From positions 63,351,765-63,415,764 of the forward strand of contig OY978526.1 of assembly GCA_963854835.1 (NCBI GenBank): a stretch of DNA of 64,000 nucleotides, written 5' to 3'. The DNA comes from Megamerina dolium. Taxonomy: Eukaryota > Arthropoda > Insecta > Diptera > Megamerinidae. This document shows positions 1 to 14,742 of the stretch, piece by piece. The translations under genes and the position numbers were made by a program. The number at the start of each line of letters is the position of its first letter. The first letter of the stretch is position 1. Under the pieces are notes generated by a model. It was not told the origin of the DNA. It searched no databases and saw nothing but the letters and a program-made list of their open reading frames with translations.

Positions 1-1
1 T

Positions 2-103
2 GAAAATTGTAAAGAATATACAATAAATAAAATCATTTCGGAAGAGCGTACTAAAATAGTAATAGAAGAGCAGGAAAAGCAAATGAATAGTGGTGATTTT
101 TAA
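2..103 (+). CDS. Possible C-terminal exon of a host gene, 5' part outside the window
   Basis: From base 2 a frame stays open for 33 codons and stops at TAA (101-103). The peptide is strongly charged, with EERTKIVIEEQEKQ near the end and a final NSGDF, which looks like the end of a helical, possibly coiled-coil, tail rather than translated AT-rich DNA. I do not recognise the protein. The DNA beyond is AT- and T-rich with several AATAAA-like signals, as a 3' UTR would be. Against this, a chance open frame of 33 codons is not rare, and the splice acceptor or upstream exons cannot be seen. The exon could equally be a translated accident. Confidence 0.33.
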   Translation, partial: ENCKEYTINKIISEERTKIVIEEQEKQMNSGDF

Positions 104-3100
104 TTTTTAGCAATAGCAATGACTATAAAATAAGAAGAAATATTATAGTACGAACAATTATTATTCGCTATAATAATGATAGTAGTATTAGTTAATGTTA
201 ACATTAAGTCAAATGATGTTTTGTAATATAACATACTAAACATACTAGCTTGTTGGAGTAACATTTTTGATAGCCAACCAACCCAAGGATATCATCACCA
301 CTTTACGTCTAGGAGATTGACCCGGATGCTGTAAAATATTATCGTATTTCTTTCCTGTTGCTTTTCTCTTTCGTTTTGACTTTTACATTTTTTATAATTT
401 TATTTTTGGATTTATAATTTTTGTTATCATATTTGATTTATTCTTACATACATACGACCATCTTCTTATTTCTTCTTCTCGTCTTAAAGGAAAATTTTCA
501 CAATTTCCTGTCTTCCGGTTTAATGTGTCAGTTGCTGTTGCTCTTTTAGTTATTTTTTTCTTATTTATTTAATTCATTTTTTTTCTTTCTTTATTTACCG
601 GAACGTAAATAAATTTTTTTTCAACTGTCAATAATTTTTGTATGCGAATTATATAAGTAGTATTTGATGTTGATATTTTTTTTTTTTGTAAGGGAAAAAT
701 AATAAATTTACAAGGCTTTATTCTTTTTTGACGATGGTAAATTTTTTCGCGGAAGTTTTATTATATTAAATATGGATAATTAAGTTGATTGTTTCTTTTA
801 TAATTTGGTTTGTCGAAAAAGTCATGGCACAGTTTGTGGAATGAATGTTAAAGCTTTTAAATTAATTCAGTTTTGTTTATATACAAAACTCGATCGGAGA
901 TATCTTGGCCGTTTCGATATCTCTTCTATATTTCGGGAAGCTTGTACTCGTAGAGCAATGACTAGCCTTTTGCATCGAAGAATGAGATTGTGATTGACAG
1001 TATGAGTATGATGGATATCTTGAGATTTCCCACGCATACATAAAAACATGTTGTGAAATTACAATTATTAATCCCGATGAGGACACGAAATCGTCACTAA
1101 TACGTCTAAATTCGGGAAAATGGTAGCATTGATTGAATGAATAATATATTTTGCAGTTTTTGATAACATTCTGTGTGAATTAAAATTGTGTCGTGAGTGA
1201 ACAAGATTTTATAAAAAAATATTAAAATATTTAAAAACATTTCCTGATTTATATTAAAGTGTATATTATTGTACTTTTGTCTGCTATATAACATTGAAAA
1301 AACATTTGCATGTTAATTTTTCGAGAAAAATATCTATGCCCAATAAAACAATCGTTTTTAGTGATTTTAATAATTTTATTTTAAAAGATGATATCCTATC
1401 CTAATATTATCATTTAGATTTATATTTTAGATCTCAAATATTGTCTATATAATCTGAATTGACCAAATAATAACCATTAGGCTTCAGAATTTACATGAAT
1501 CCCATTTAAGTATTATTATTCTCTCAGTTTTCATGAATATGGGCCTGGGTATATTTCCGAAATGTTAAATAAACAAAAAAATTTTTAATCTTTTGCCGCC
1601 CATTTGCAATATATCAAACTGCATTCATTTTAAAGCAATATTATTTTCTAAAACCCACTACATGGCAAAATAATTTTTATTTTCGCCAATCAATAATTTC
1701 TTTCTCAAGCTCTCACCGTATTTAGTTCGTTCATAATCAACCCCATCTACTTTGGCACACTGAAAGTGAAGTATAATTATATCTACATTCCCCACTTCGT
1801 CTTTAATTGAAGACAATGTGTGAAATGTATTTTGCACTGTTTTTTTTTTTCAAACACTCATCATTTTCATAATATTTCAGTGTACATAGAAACTAGCCAG
1901 TGATGATTACGAATATAAATCGATTTCATTTATTATGTAAAAATTGCATCATGTTCTTCATAACATCGCAATAATACCAATGTTCGTTGGCAATGTATGG
2001 TGTTCTAGTTAGGTACTTGGCTTTCATAGTTTCGTGTGTCATACTCATGTGACATAGACATCATATATTGTAGATTATATGTATGCAGAAGTGTTTTTTT
2101 ACGACGAGCTAACTTCATTGTCAGAGTTAGTCAAGCGGTTGATGGTTTGATGATGATGAATATGATAACAAGCGACTCTGTCAGTCGATTCTACATCATT
2201 ATAGAGTATGCCACCAATCATTGACAGACTGATTTCAAATGTACTATAGAATTTAGAGTCTAGTTCTTACTGATCAAGTGTCTGTGTGTTATCATCTTTT
2301 CATCCAATAATCCATTCCAACATATGACTATCATAAAAAAAAAAACACCAATGAAATGACGTCCATCATAATTCATTTGACAATTGCGTTATTGTCACTT
2401 TTTTATTGCTTTAAATGTTGTTATATTGATAATGACATACGTACAATTCGCAAAGAAGACTCACTGCAATCATTTGTTAGTGATACTCATGCTAGTTAGT
2501 GGTTTGGTTTGGTCATCGCTTGTCTGCGAAGCATCCTACGATATTCTTGAACGTAACAATTGAAAAATCGTTTATGGATGTCATATGTCATTGATATGCG
2601 AACGAAAAATAAGGAAACTAGAAAATAAAAAGACAGACATAAACAGAGAGACAGAGAGAGGGAATATGTGAAAGAAATGAATATAAAAACAATAACTAGG
2701 GAGAATCAATTTTGGTTCATTATACTGTGTTTCACGGTTTTGCAATGGATGAATGTGTGTTGAATGGTTGATGTGTCAATAAGATGTGTGAGTGTGAATG
2801 TACTTTTTTTGTGAGGCAAAAACTATGAACTCCTATGAAGTTGAACCGTACAATGCTGGTGCTATGAGAACAACGATGATTCTGACGATTATAATGATAT
2901 CTTCATTTCAAATGAAATTCCTCAACTTTTACAAATCAATGAAATTAATTCATTCCTTTTTTGCCACCATTTTCAGAAGCGATAAAGAGTGTTTTTTTTT
3001 TAAAGGTAATAAGTGCTACTAATTTATCTTTATTTCAGTCCACTCTTTAACATTTCTTGCAATTGAGCATACTAACAGTGACCGAACTAAGCATAACTCA

Positions 3101-4440
3101 GATGAAACCTTTTCTTCGCGCTCTCAAAATTGATAATCGAAGACGATACTTTTTCAAAGTAATTCCGGAGAACAACACCAACGAAAATTTAGTATATCAC
3201 ATTGTTGAAATTGATTTGATACTTAGAATTGCAGATATGCAAGGAAGGAAAACAAATATAAAGCCAAATTTATATCTCAAGAGCAGGACACTATTACATA
3301 TGAAAACATTAAATCGAGAATGAAGTGTACTGAATCTCTAGATGTTGCCGTCTTCATCATCATCATCGTCGTCATCGTCATGGTGAGGGTTCTCATGCTT
3401 GTTATCATTGTCATCGTCGCTGTTGTTGTTGCTTGCTTTCATGTTCTAGCCGTTGCACAGTTTAAAATACGCCTTTTATCGTTGGTTGCAAGCGATTATT
3501 TAAACTCGATTATGCAGCTTTGTGGTTGTCCATACGAATAAATGTGCATATATGCATGGTTGTGTATGGCTACGTGTGTGTGTTTTGTGAATGTGTTTAT
3601 GTATGCACATGTGTTACAACTCTGACTGTTGATATATTTGATTCTAAGCTCTGTCTTTATCCATGCTCACTATGCTTACTCGTACTTTCCCACAGAATGT
3701 ACAACGCTTTAGGGATGATATAGCCTTTTGCTGATTATTATTGTCGTTGCTATTCTTTGTTGGTGCTTCGTTCGCTATCATCAACAACTAGAACAACTAC
3801 AACAAGTATGACGACAGTGTTTAGTATATGCTACCATATATTGTATGTATGTGTATATGCGTTTGTGTATTTTCTATTGTATATGTCATCTTCTTATCTA
3901 GTGTGGATTTTCAATGGTTTTTGGCCTTCTCAACTCTCAAATTTTTATTTTTTTTTTGCCATGTGACGTTGCATTTCGCATGACATGCACACGTATATCG
4001 CAGTGTAGTACATTTTGAATGAATGTATGTTGTGGTGGGATTGAGAAAATAAAATAAAGTAAAGAAAAAAAAATATATGTATATATATTTAACTCACTGC
4101 GCATAAATCAAGCTCTAAAAACGTGCCAAGAAACCAAAGAAGTATAGAGTGCGCTTTCTACCACTTCCTCTAGGTGCTTTGTATTTTTTTTTTTAACAGT
4201 AACCATGCGACTAAATATGAATTACATATTACAACAGAAATGTTGCAAGTTTTGTATATGTGTGTCTGTTTGTGTTGAACAAATTGTATTTTACTTGTAT
4301 TGTATGCTACTGTGCTGATGATGTGCAATGTGCTAAAAGCCATGCGTAATACGTGGAACATGTGGTATTTTGAGTTATTGTAATTTTCCAAAATATGTCA
4401 ATATACAGTGTATGTGACAAGTTTGATTTAAGGTAACTTG
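104..4440. other. Non-coding DNA, no gene seen
   Basis: AT-rich sequence with T-rich runs near 540-690, GT-rich stretches around 2750-2800 and 3540-3620, and an imperfect CAT/CGT triplet run at about 3352-3430 that produces short hydrophobic reading frames. These frames have no recognisable domain and no supporting codon pattern. If 2-103 is a real exon, the first several hundred bases could be its 3' UTR. Confidence 0.6.
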
Positions 4441-4700
4441 AATATTTAATTTCCTTTTTTAAATATTTTTCTTGCTTGATGAAAATAATTAAATTTGTTG
4501 AGCTTTAATCCTATAGCTTTGTATTTTCTTGCGAAAAGTGTGAAAGCATGTTACAGGAACCATACTGTTATGTGGGCTAAAGTCTTGGTTTTACTCCGAT
4601 TGCAACTATTCCGATATGAGTTCATAAATTAGTAGCTTAAAGACTTTATATTTTCGTGTGAAAAATGTGATAATAATAGCTGTATGTTACTTGCCAATTT
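4440..4700. repeat. Diverged tandem repeat, 'AAAAGTGTGAAA' family
   Basis: Two copies of a block with the core TTTTCNTGNGAAAARTGTGA lie about 124 bp apart (near 4525 and 4648). The same core recurs at 24.8 kb and as a regular array at 56.9-57.6 kb. The block abuts the larger tandem-array element that starts near 4711. No coding capacity is visible. Confidence 0.5.
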
Positions 4701-4710
4701 TAAGCTGGAT

Positions 4711-6417
4711 CCATCTGTCTGTCACCTGGCTGGTTCGCACGATAACTTGAGCAAATATCGAGCTATTTTGACGAAATTTGGCATAAGTAACCTTTGATCC
4801 AAGGGTACGGAGGGGATTGATATTGGGTATGATCGGTCAATAGCCCACATTAAGCATTCAAAGCGACTAACCTCGGAATTTTCAAAATTTTTAACTTGCT
4901 ATAACTCACTTAATATACCACCTGGGACAACAATATTTGGCACATAGGGTCACATTATACTACTACATAATCTTGCCAGAAATGGGCGAGCCACGCCTAC
5001 TTTTTATGGTAGCTCCCATACAAAGCGTATATACTTTATTTAAATTGAAACAGCTGTAACTTCTGCAATCTTCTGGCTAGAATAACTATAATTGACGCTT
5101 AGACTAATATGGTAGTCGGAAATAATCTGGCAAAAAATCAGTGTGCCAGGCCCACTCTTTCTTGGGGCTCCCATACAAAGTTGCGGCAATTAAAAAAAAA
5201 TGGTAACCATCATAAATTGCAAACTATTCAGCGTAGAACAACCAGATTTAAGATATGGATTAGCATTGTAAGAGCAACTAGACTCACAGGAAATAGGTGC
5301 GGAACGCCCACTGTTTATAGTAGCCCCCATATAAAATGACAGAATTTCTTTTAAATTGAAACAGCTGTAATTTCTGCAATATTTTGGCTAGAATTACTAT
5401 AATTGACGCTTAGATTAATATGATAGTCGGAAATAGCTTAGCAGAAAATCAGTGTGCCACGCCCACTTCTTCTTGGATCTCCCATACAAAGTTGTGGAAA
5501 TTTAAAAAAGGTTAAAACCGCCCTGACTTATGAACTATTCATCGTAGGACAACCATATTTAAGCTATGGATTAGTATTATAAGAATACTCAGGCTAACAA
5601 GAAATGCGCAAGCAACGCCTATTGTTTATGGTAGCTCCAATACAAAATGATTGAATTTCTTTTAAATTGAAATAGCTGTAACTACGACAATCTTCTATCT
5701 AGATTAACCATAATTTACGGTTAGATTTATATGTTAGTCGAAAATAAACTGGCAAATAAATTGGTGTACCACGTTCACTCTTTCTTGGGTCTCCCATACA
5801 AAGTTGCGGAAATTAAAAAAAAATGTTGTCGGTTATAACTTGCAAACTATTCAGCTAGATTTAAGGTGTGTATTAGTATTGTACGAGCAACTAGGCTAGC
5901 AGGAAATCGGCGGGCCACGCCCACTGTGTATCGTAGCCCCCATACAAAATGACTGAAATTCTTTTAAATTGAAACAGCTGTAACTTCGGCAATCTTCTGT
6001 CTAGAACGATCATAATTAATACTTAGGTTAATATAGTAGTTGTATATAATCTGGCAAAAAACTCAACTTAATGGGGCTACCATACAAAGTTGATAAAATT
6101 AAAAAGAAACTGAAACCGCTATAACTTACGAACTATTCAACGTAAGACAACCAAATTTAAGGTGTGGATTAATATTGAAAAATTAATTGGATTAGCTCCC
6201 ATACTAAGCCGCGGAATTATCTTAAAAACCTCCTTTAAATTATCCATTTTAGAACCCTCATAACATACACAGTACTTCGTCAGAGTCAATCATATTTCGG
6301 GTGTAAAGTAGTATTATATGCAAAAATTGTTTCTAAAAAAGTGGAAATAAACGAAAAAGATGGATATTCGAGTAAACTTTTTATATATATATCTACATAT
6401 GCAGCCGACTGTAAGGT
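4711..6417 (+). mobile_element. GTCY/hairpin-family non-autonomous element, copy 1 (5'-truncated)
   Basis: Same family as the copies at 46.1, 49.8 and 53.6 kb. It opens inside the conserved block (CTGTCTGTCACCTGGCTGG, then GCACGATAACTTGAGCAAAT) and lacks the usual ACCCTGCATAATGC start. A tandem array follows: the landmark AAATTGAAACAGCTGTAA recurs near 5042, 5353, 5663 and 5966, a period of about 308 bp. Each period is a dimer of two related monomers of about 155 bp, each ending in a GCCACGCCCACT-like box. The 3' conserved block (CGAGTAAACTTTTTATATAT) is present, but the terminal hairpin has been deleted down to GCCGACTGTAAGG. Short reading frames here are artefacts of the repeat. The Helentron/DINE-like or 'mini-me' interpretation is inference. 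Confidence 0.8.
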
Positions 6418-6638
6418 GATATTTTTATGCTTCGTTTTCATCAGATTACATTCAATTTCTAACTAATCCATTCGTGGGTATACATAATTTTACATGCCAG
6501 TTTTGAGCTCGATAAATCTGTATTTATGGCAGTTATCGCGGAAAAGACCAAATGAACAGACAAACACATGGCTAAATAGGCTCAGATTGTGATGTTGAGC
6601 AATATAGAAGATACAAAAAGAAGTACCACCTTGTGTGG

Positions 6639-6705
6639 GTGCCGTAGCTCAGTGGTTAGTGCTTTGGCCTTCTTATCTATTGGTCGTAAGCTCAATCTCC
6701 GGCTG
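6639..6705 (+). repeat. tRNA-derived SINE head (copy 1)
   Basis: Starts GTGCCGTAGCTCAGTGGTTAG, with TAGCTCAGTGG matching a pol III A box. A weaker B box (AAGCTCAATCTCC) follows about 35 bp downstream. The order and spacing are those of a tRNA, but the segment cannot fold into a functional one. Related heads lie at 10882-10948 (+) and 40660-40736 (-). Confidence 0.65.
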
Positions 6706-6710
6706 AAACA

Positions 6711-6830
6711 TAGGTTAGGTTAGGTTAGAGCGGCCACCCTCTCTGATGAGAGAGAGCGCACATAGGCCAGAATTAGGCCTGTTGTGATACCGTCGCACGG
6801 ATTTTTCCTTCACCTAGCTACTCGCTGAAC
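6711..6830. repeat. Dispersed repeat starting with three GGTTA units
   Basis: Three AGGTTAGGTTAGGTTAG-type units are followed by relatively GC-rich sequence that contains a short inverted repeat (CCCTCTCTGATGAGAGAG) and then TGTTGTGATACCGTCGC. GGTTA-headed repeats of this kind are widespread in flies. It lies directly behind the SINE head and may be its body or a separate insertion. Confidence 0.35.
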
Positions 6831-7011
6831 CAACCGGAACGTTGAATGAATTTAAGGAGATTGACAATATCAATCAATATCAATTTCGACATTTATTCAG
6901 TACGCCGGCATTTAATTTGGGCTATACTCGATAACGAAACAGTGTGTGCCAGAAATGAAAATTAGCCATAATATAAAAATTAGTTTTTAGCGAAATACAG
7001 TATAAAGAGCG

Positions 7012-7015
<4 letters not shown>

Positions 7016-7088
<73 letters not shown>

Positions 7089-7091
7089 GTA

Positions 7092-7143
<52 letters not shown>
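7016..7143. repeat. (TA)n microsatellite
   Basis: About 128 bp of almost pure TA, interrupted by three GTATAT steps. The minus-strand Tyr/Ile frame across it is not a gene. Confidence 0.98.
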
Positions 7144-7145
<2 letters not shown>

Positions 7146-7146
7146 A

Positions 7147-7340
7147 CTCTGGTTCATCTGAAAGAAGAATGTATGAATTTTGTTGATAATTGAAATAGTT
7201 AGGAAATTCCACCATCGATCTGATAGAAACCGCGTGTTTAGACCTCTGGTTCATCTGAGAGAAGAATATTCGGTATGTAATTTCTGTAGCCACGTTCCTT
7301 TTTACGTCCACTTCAATCTCTCAGAAACTGCGTAAGCGAC
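7147..7340. repeat. Two-unit direct repeat, about 98 bp period
   Basis: A 24-bp word at 7147-7170 (CTCTGGTTCATCTGAAAGAA...) recurs at 7244-7267 with one difference. A second landmark, CCACCATCGATCTGATAGAA at 7209, has a diverged partner near 7308. This marks a two-copy tandem duplication directly beside the (TA)n tract. Confidence 0.7.
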
Positions 7341-8611
7341 ATTAATAAAAGCTTGCTTATGTATTCCTAACTGATATGGAAGGAAAATATATTATATATA
7401 TTATTTTATTATTTATTTTATTCACTCGCAAGTTTTCGAACTTAAAGCAAGGAAAGGATGATTATTGAGTGAGAGTTAGACTTTTAAATATATAGCTATA
7501 TCTGTGTAGAAAAAAGAAGCCAAATTTTATAATTGAAGGGGCCACCAACTAAAACATCGATGTTGATATTCTCATGACAATTTTGGAATATTAGTTTCAG
7601 TTGCAACGATATTCCAAACGGGTCATTATTACCTAAATATAATTTTATTGTGAAATTAAATGGCAATAGAAAAATACAAAATTTGTATAATTATATATGG
7701 ATGAACAAGGGGCAACATACATACGAGTACATATTCTATTAAGACAGAACATATTAGTTTTAACAACTCATAACGAATATGTACATACATTTGCAAGTTA
7801 TTAGAAAACGTGTGCTTGTTAAACTTAAATTGAAATGAAATAATATGTATAGGTAGATTCATACTACATATATACATATATGTTTGGCTTCAAGTTATAA
7901 ATGAATGCAAAATTATATATTTGATATATGAATATGATAATGTATATACGAGTACAAACTACTATGCATAATAGGTGTACAAATAAATTCTGTCATGTGA
8001 AGTTGATTGCATTAAAAAACATATTTCTATCGCGAGGGGATCCATCATCTACCCGACAAATGACAAAAGACCGTAGAGGATAACGGCGAGTACTTCGATT
8101 ATTAAGTTTTGTTTTTAATAAAGACGAAATTCATGAAAAACATGACCGAATTTATTTGTACAGCTATTACATGTATGTACATATTCATATATTTTATATT
8201 ATAGTGGTGCACAAACATAATTGGTTTGATAACCAACCTACGCGTTTGGTATTGGTATCCCAAGAATATAAACCACCAAACGGATAGAGGTAAAAGAAAA
8301 TAAATGTTGAAACAGCAATTAAGCGCTGTTTAGTCTTCGTTCAAGAGGAAAGTATTTGTTATTATACTCTTCGGTTATAACAAAATGGGTCTTGTTACGA
8401 TTCCATAGTGTAGAATATGACAAGATAAGCTGATAAGCAACTAAATAAATAGAGATAAGTAGATAAAATTTCAACTACTAAATGAGTACCACTGTGCAGT
8501 CTATGTTCTTAATACGATAAGAAAAATATGCTACTATTGCATATCAGCCATGTTCGTGCAGCAGGTATTATAAATATGTTGATGGATGAGGATAAACTAA
8601 AATAAAATATA
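7341..8611. other. Non-coding DNA, no gene seen
   Basis: AT-rich with many TATA/TACATA words. No open frame has a recognisable domain, and I see no structural RNA or repeat here. Confidence 0.6.
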
Positions 8612-10881
<2,270 letters not shown>

Positions 10882-10948
10882 AGTGCCGTAACACAGTGGT
10901 TAGTATTGTATATTGACCTCCAACACACGAATGTTTCATACTCAGGAA
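10882..10948 (+). repeat. tRNA-derived SINE head (copy 2, decayed)
   Basis: GTGCCGTAACACAGTGGTTAG parallels copy 1, and GTTTCATACTCAGG occupies the expected B-box position. The middle has diverged and no acceptor stem is present. Confidence 0.5.
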
Positions 10949-11289
10949 CTTCAGCCAGACAACGTCAATAGTATTTTTATTAGGAAATATTAATATTTTA
11001 TACTTTTTTAAAGTACCTATGGCTATGCTATCCTATTGCTGTTGAGAGATACTTCTTCAAATAGTTATTTTTACAAAAACAGATTCACCATTAGGATCAT
11101 CAAGGATTATCAAGGTTACTAAAATTACAGATAATTCAATAAACTAACAAATGTTATCAAATTCGTTTAGTGATTTACGAGCAATGGGACAAAATATGGA
11201 AAAATCGCTTTTTTCTATAAAAATAAGAATAAAATATATATTCAAAAATAGTCAAAAATTTTGAGATACTAATTTTGAGATATTATCTA

Positions 11290-12080
11290 AAAATTGTAAG
11301 GGTGGGATGGGGTAAATGGTTCCAAAGTTCTTACAAATGGGAGCTAAATACTACAGTATCTCAGAAGCAGCTCTTAAGGGGCTAAAATATATGACCCCCT
11401 CTTAGTTTTTTCTTTTTTTCGTAATATATTTATCCCTTATGTTCACATATTACGGGGTTCCCCTGCAAAATTGACGTGCTCATAAAATCCGCTAACAACG
11501 TTCTCGGGGTATCGCTGGAGGTGTTAAGTATATGACTGACCTCCATTTATTTTTACTACATAAAATTTTCCCAAACATACCTACCGCCATTACCATTTCT
11601 CAGGGGGCTGTCTTACAAAATTAATCTAAAAGAACAAATAACATCACAGCATCCCAGGAGTCGCTCCTAGAAGACTTGAATGTATAGCCGAATTACATTA
11701 ATTTTTCCTTTTCAAATATTTCTCAGATTTTCTATAAAAATAACATTTTTATAAAATTCGGTCACTTCGCTCTCAGGATGTTTCCAGAGGAGTAAAGAAT
11801 ATGAGTGAAACATATTCATTTTTACTGTGCAACATTTTTGCCCATCATACTTACCTTATATATCCTTAACTAAGAGGGCTGCCGTACAAAATAGCCTTAA
11901 AATCACCTGAAAATCGAAAAATAACCAAAAAGCTGCTCAGAAATGAGCTCCAGAGGAGAGCAATGTATAATCGATAGTTTAGTTTTAGTTTTTTCACTTC
12001 AACATTTCACCAAAACGTACGTATCCCCTTCCAGCAAAGTTTAAGTAATATAATTTAAAATTTCAAATAATTTGGCCACG
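11290..12080 (-). repeat. Diverged tandem array, about 140 bp period (family 3)
   Basis: On the + strand a block of type CTCNGG-N-GCTCCAGAGG...ATGA, followed by about 60 bp of T-rich sequence and then GGGGCTGYCNTACAAAAT, recurs near 11350, 11500, 11650, 11775 and 11940. The CAAAAT landmarks fall near 11330, 11465, 11615, 11735 and 11886. Read on the minus strand, the landmark is TTTTGTANGGCAGCCCYCTTAG, similar to the arrays at 52.4 kb and 63.1 kb. No coding potential. Confidence 0.55.
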
Positions 12081-14742
12081 AGTTCAGAAATTCCATAAGC
12101 TATTCATTGCTGCTGGTGTCGATACTGATAATTCAAAAAATAAAACCTTCAATTGTACTGTAATTAAAATGTCCAATAAGGACTCCATAGACGTTTACCA
12201 TATCCCACACTATAGAACGTTCATGCTGTGTGGCTGAAGTGGTGCTATGATGGTTTGGCAAACAGAAAACTTGTTTAAAATTTTACGATTTAATTGCAAA
12301 GCTATTAAAAATTACGATGTTTTCCTCTGCATCACCTCTTTTCTCTCATTCTAATGCTTTCATTGTTTGCTGGATGGTCTTGCACTGGTTACTATGGGAG
12401 TGGCAGCAATTTTGGTACAAACATTGAACAATGTCTGGGTTATAAATACATGTGTAGTGTACTATGTCCTAGCATAAGAGCAGCTACATAGAAAAGCTGA
12501 GAGCAGGCTTGACTGCATACACAATATTGCACAGAAGAAAGGCACAATGAAAGCGACAACCATAGCAATCTATGTACATATGGCGCAACAGGAAATGGTA
12601 CATGTTAATGGCCATCAATGTATGTAGATGATTGTATGATACTGCTCAATGGCAACTAATTGCTCATATGGGATCTAAAGTATTGGACATCAATTTGCCA
12701 ATCTACAATATGTTTATGGGAATGTAGGTGGGTCTGTGTGTTTGAATGTAATGTTTAATCAAAGTTAGAGTTCAAGCAAATTGCTTTTTTGTTCTCCGCG
12801 TACTATGATAAATTAATCCGAGGTGAGAATGAATTGAATGAACTCTTTGTGTGGTCAATTTTTCACCGATTAAAATATTCTTATAGTTATTAGTAGCACA
12901 CATCGATGAATTATACAACAATCCAAAAATGTCTTATCCAGCAGACTAGAAAACCATTTTCAAATGTGTTTAGGGTCGCTGCATTCGAATCAGGGCTTGA
13001 CTCAAATTTCATCCCTAGCCTCAAAGGAATGTTAAAATGAATGATTAATTATTAGAAATACTTTTTATTCTGAATATTTTTTTCTGAACTTACTCACCCC
13101 TAACTCCCAATTGCCCAATTAATGATCATTCCTTCATCACCTACGTATGCTACTTAGTTTATGGAAATTACCTGATATCATCGCATGAATAATTTTTAGT
13201 ATTCATAGAAGAATTTTTTTTTTTGTATATTTTCTATTTGTATTTTGTATTTGTGATTATATTAAAATTGAAATGGTCATATTGTATTTTTATGTAGTTC
13301 CTACCTACCTACATTTGAAAGAGCCCATGAGAATAAAAAACTAAACTTCCACTTTTGCAATGCCAATGAAATTACAAATCTTTTGAATATTATTAGTAGT
13401 TGTAGAAGAATAAAAATTTTTTTTTAATATACATATATGCGGCATCACATATGCATAGATAGTCTCTGTAGATACATGAAGTGTATAAGAATTGTAAACA
13501 CATAAAGGCGAAAAAAACAATCAGTTGAGGCAAAAGTGAAATAAATAAAACTTCATACATATCTTGATTGAATAATAATGTGATTTTATATCAGTAAATA
13601 CAATAGATGAGTGGGAAAGTAGCATTATTACTACTGAAGCATCTCAAGGCGAACACACATATGTTAGCATATAGTAAGTAGTGTTAAACTCTTATCTAAT
13701 GTTAGTATGCATGTGTGCATGATATTTTGTTTGTTTACTTTTCGTTTGACGCCTAATGTAATTCTTGTCTTTTGTTGTTGTTGTGAATATGCAAAAAAAA
13801 AAATTGCTTAAAAATACTATATTTAAAACAAAGTATGGGTCTCTGTTTGCTATCATTTATATGTTGGTATTTTCAATATATCAGAAAGATAATTTAAAAC
13901 ATACTAAAGAGTCCAAAAAGGCTAATAAATTATACAAAAAAAAAAAAGGACAGCAAAACGTTCATACATAAGATGGTTTAGAATCCAAAATGATATCATT
14001 TAACTCATAAAGAGTTTAAAAGTCCAATTTATAAGTCTCCCATAATGCATATTTAAGTCTTATTTATTTTTCTATTTAAGAGCCTTTTAAGACTTATAAT
14101 TAGGACTCATAATGAGGGTCTATCATGGCAAGAAATAATACTCCAATACAATACTCTTCTGCACTTTTTATGTGCCCAAATGTGAGCAAAACGTTTCTAA
14201 ATATGAACAAAAACGAGTCTTTTCTGAGTCTTTGGTCTATTGAATTGCCATAGATGAATTTATTTGAAACACAATGATAAATGCCTGCATAACATTGGTG
14301 GGCTGAATTTTCAAGTACTGCAAATATCACATATTAATTGTGTAGCATATTTTAGGGTATTATACGGATTTGCTCTAAGCGTATTGAGATAAGTTCATAC
14401 GTTGACATACAGAATAATTCTTGTTGGGTTTATAAGTACCGTTTGCTTCGCTTTATATTATGGACATTTTACGAAACATTATTAAACATTTTTAATCTTG
14501 GATTATATTTAGTTATACCATGAGTTTTCCTCATCATGATTAAGAGTCTGTGAGGAGTCTCGATTTGATATCGATTTCAATATGATAATGTTGTTTTTTT
14601 GGTGAATTGGGGATGTATATATTTTAAGCGGATTTCGATAGGGACGGCTTAAAGGAATTTTCTAATATTCATTTTTATGATCTTTTTTACTCTGCTCTCC
14701 AAATGGAGAAGCAAATCATGGCATTTCAAAACGAAAAAATTC
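12081..14742. other. Non-coding DNA, no gene seen
   Basis: The stretch 12190-12790 is less repetitive than average and could be a conserved non-coding block, but nothing in it reads as protein. Poly-A/T runs occur near 13209, 13790 and 13937. The frame at 14100-14330 on the minus strand has no recognisable domain. Confidence 0.55.

Noticed and set aside
3320..3541. Hydrophobic Ile/Val frame that could look like a membrane segment
   Set aside because: It comes from an imperfect CAT/CGT triplet run.
5109..5339. Frame sharing VVGNN and WGSHTKLR with 46527-46718
   Set aside because: Again a by-product of the repeated array unit, not a gene family.
6639..6705. Functional tRNA gene (also 10882 and 40660)
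   Set aside because: The boxes are tRNA-like, but there is no acceptor stem and the anticodon and T arms do not pair; SINE heads fit better.
6922..7311. Minus-strand 129-codon frame across (TA)n
   Set aside because: Tyr/Ile repeats translated from a microsatellite and a local duplication; no domain.
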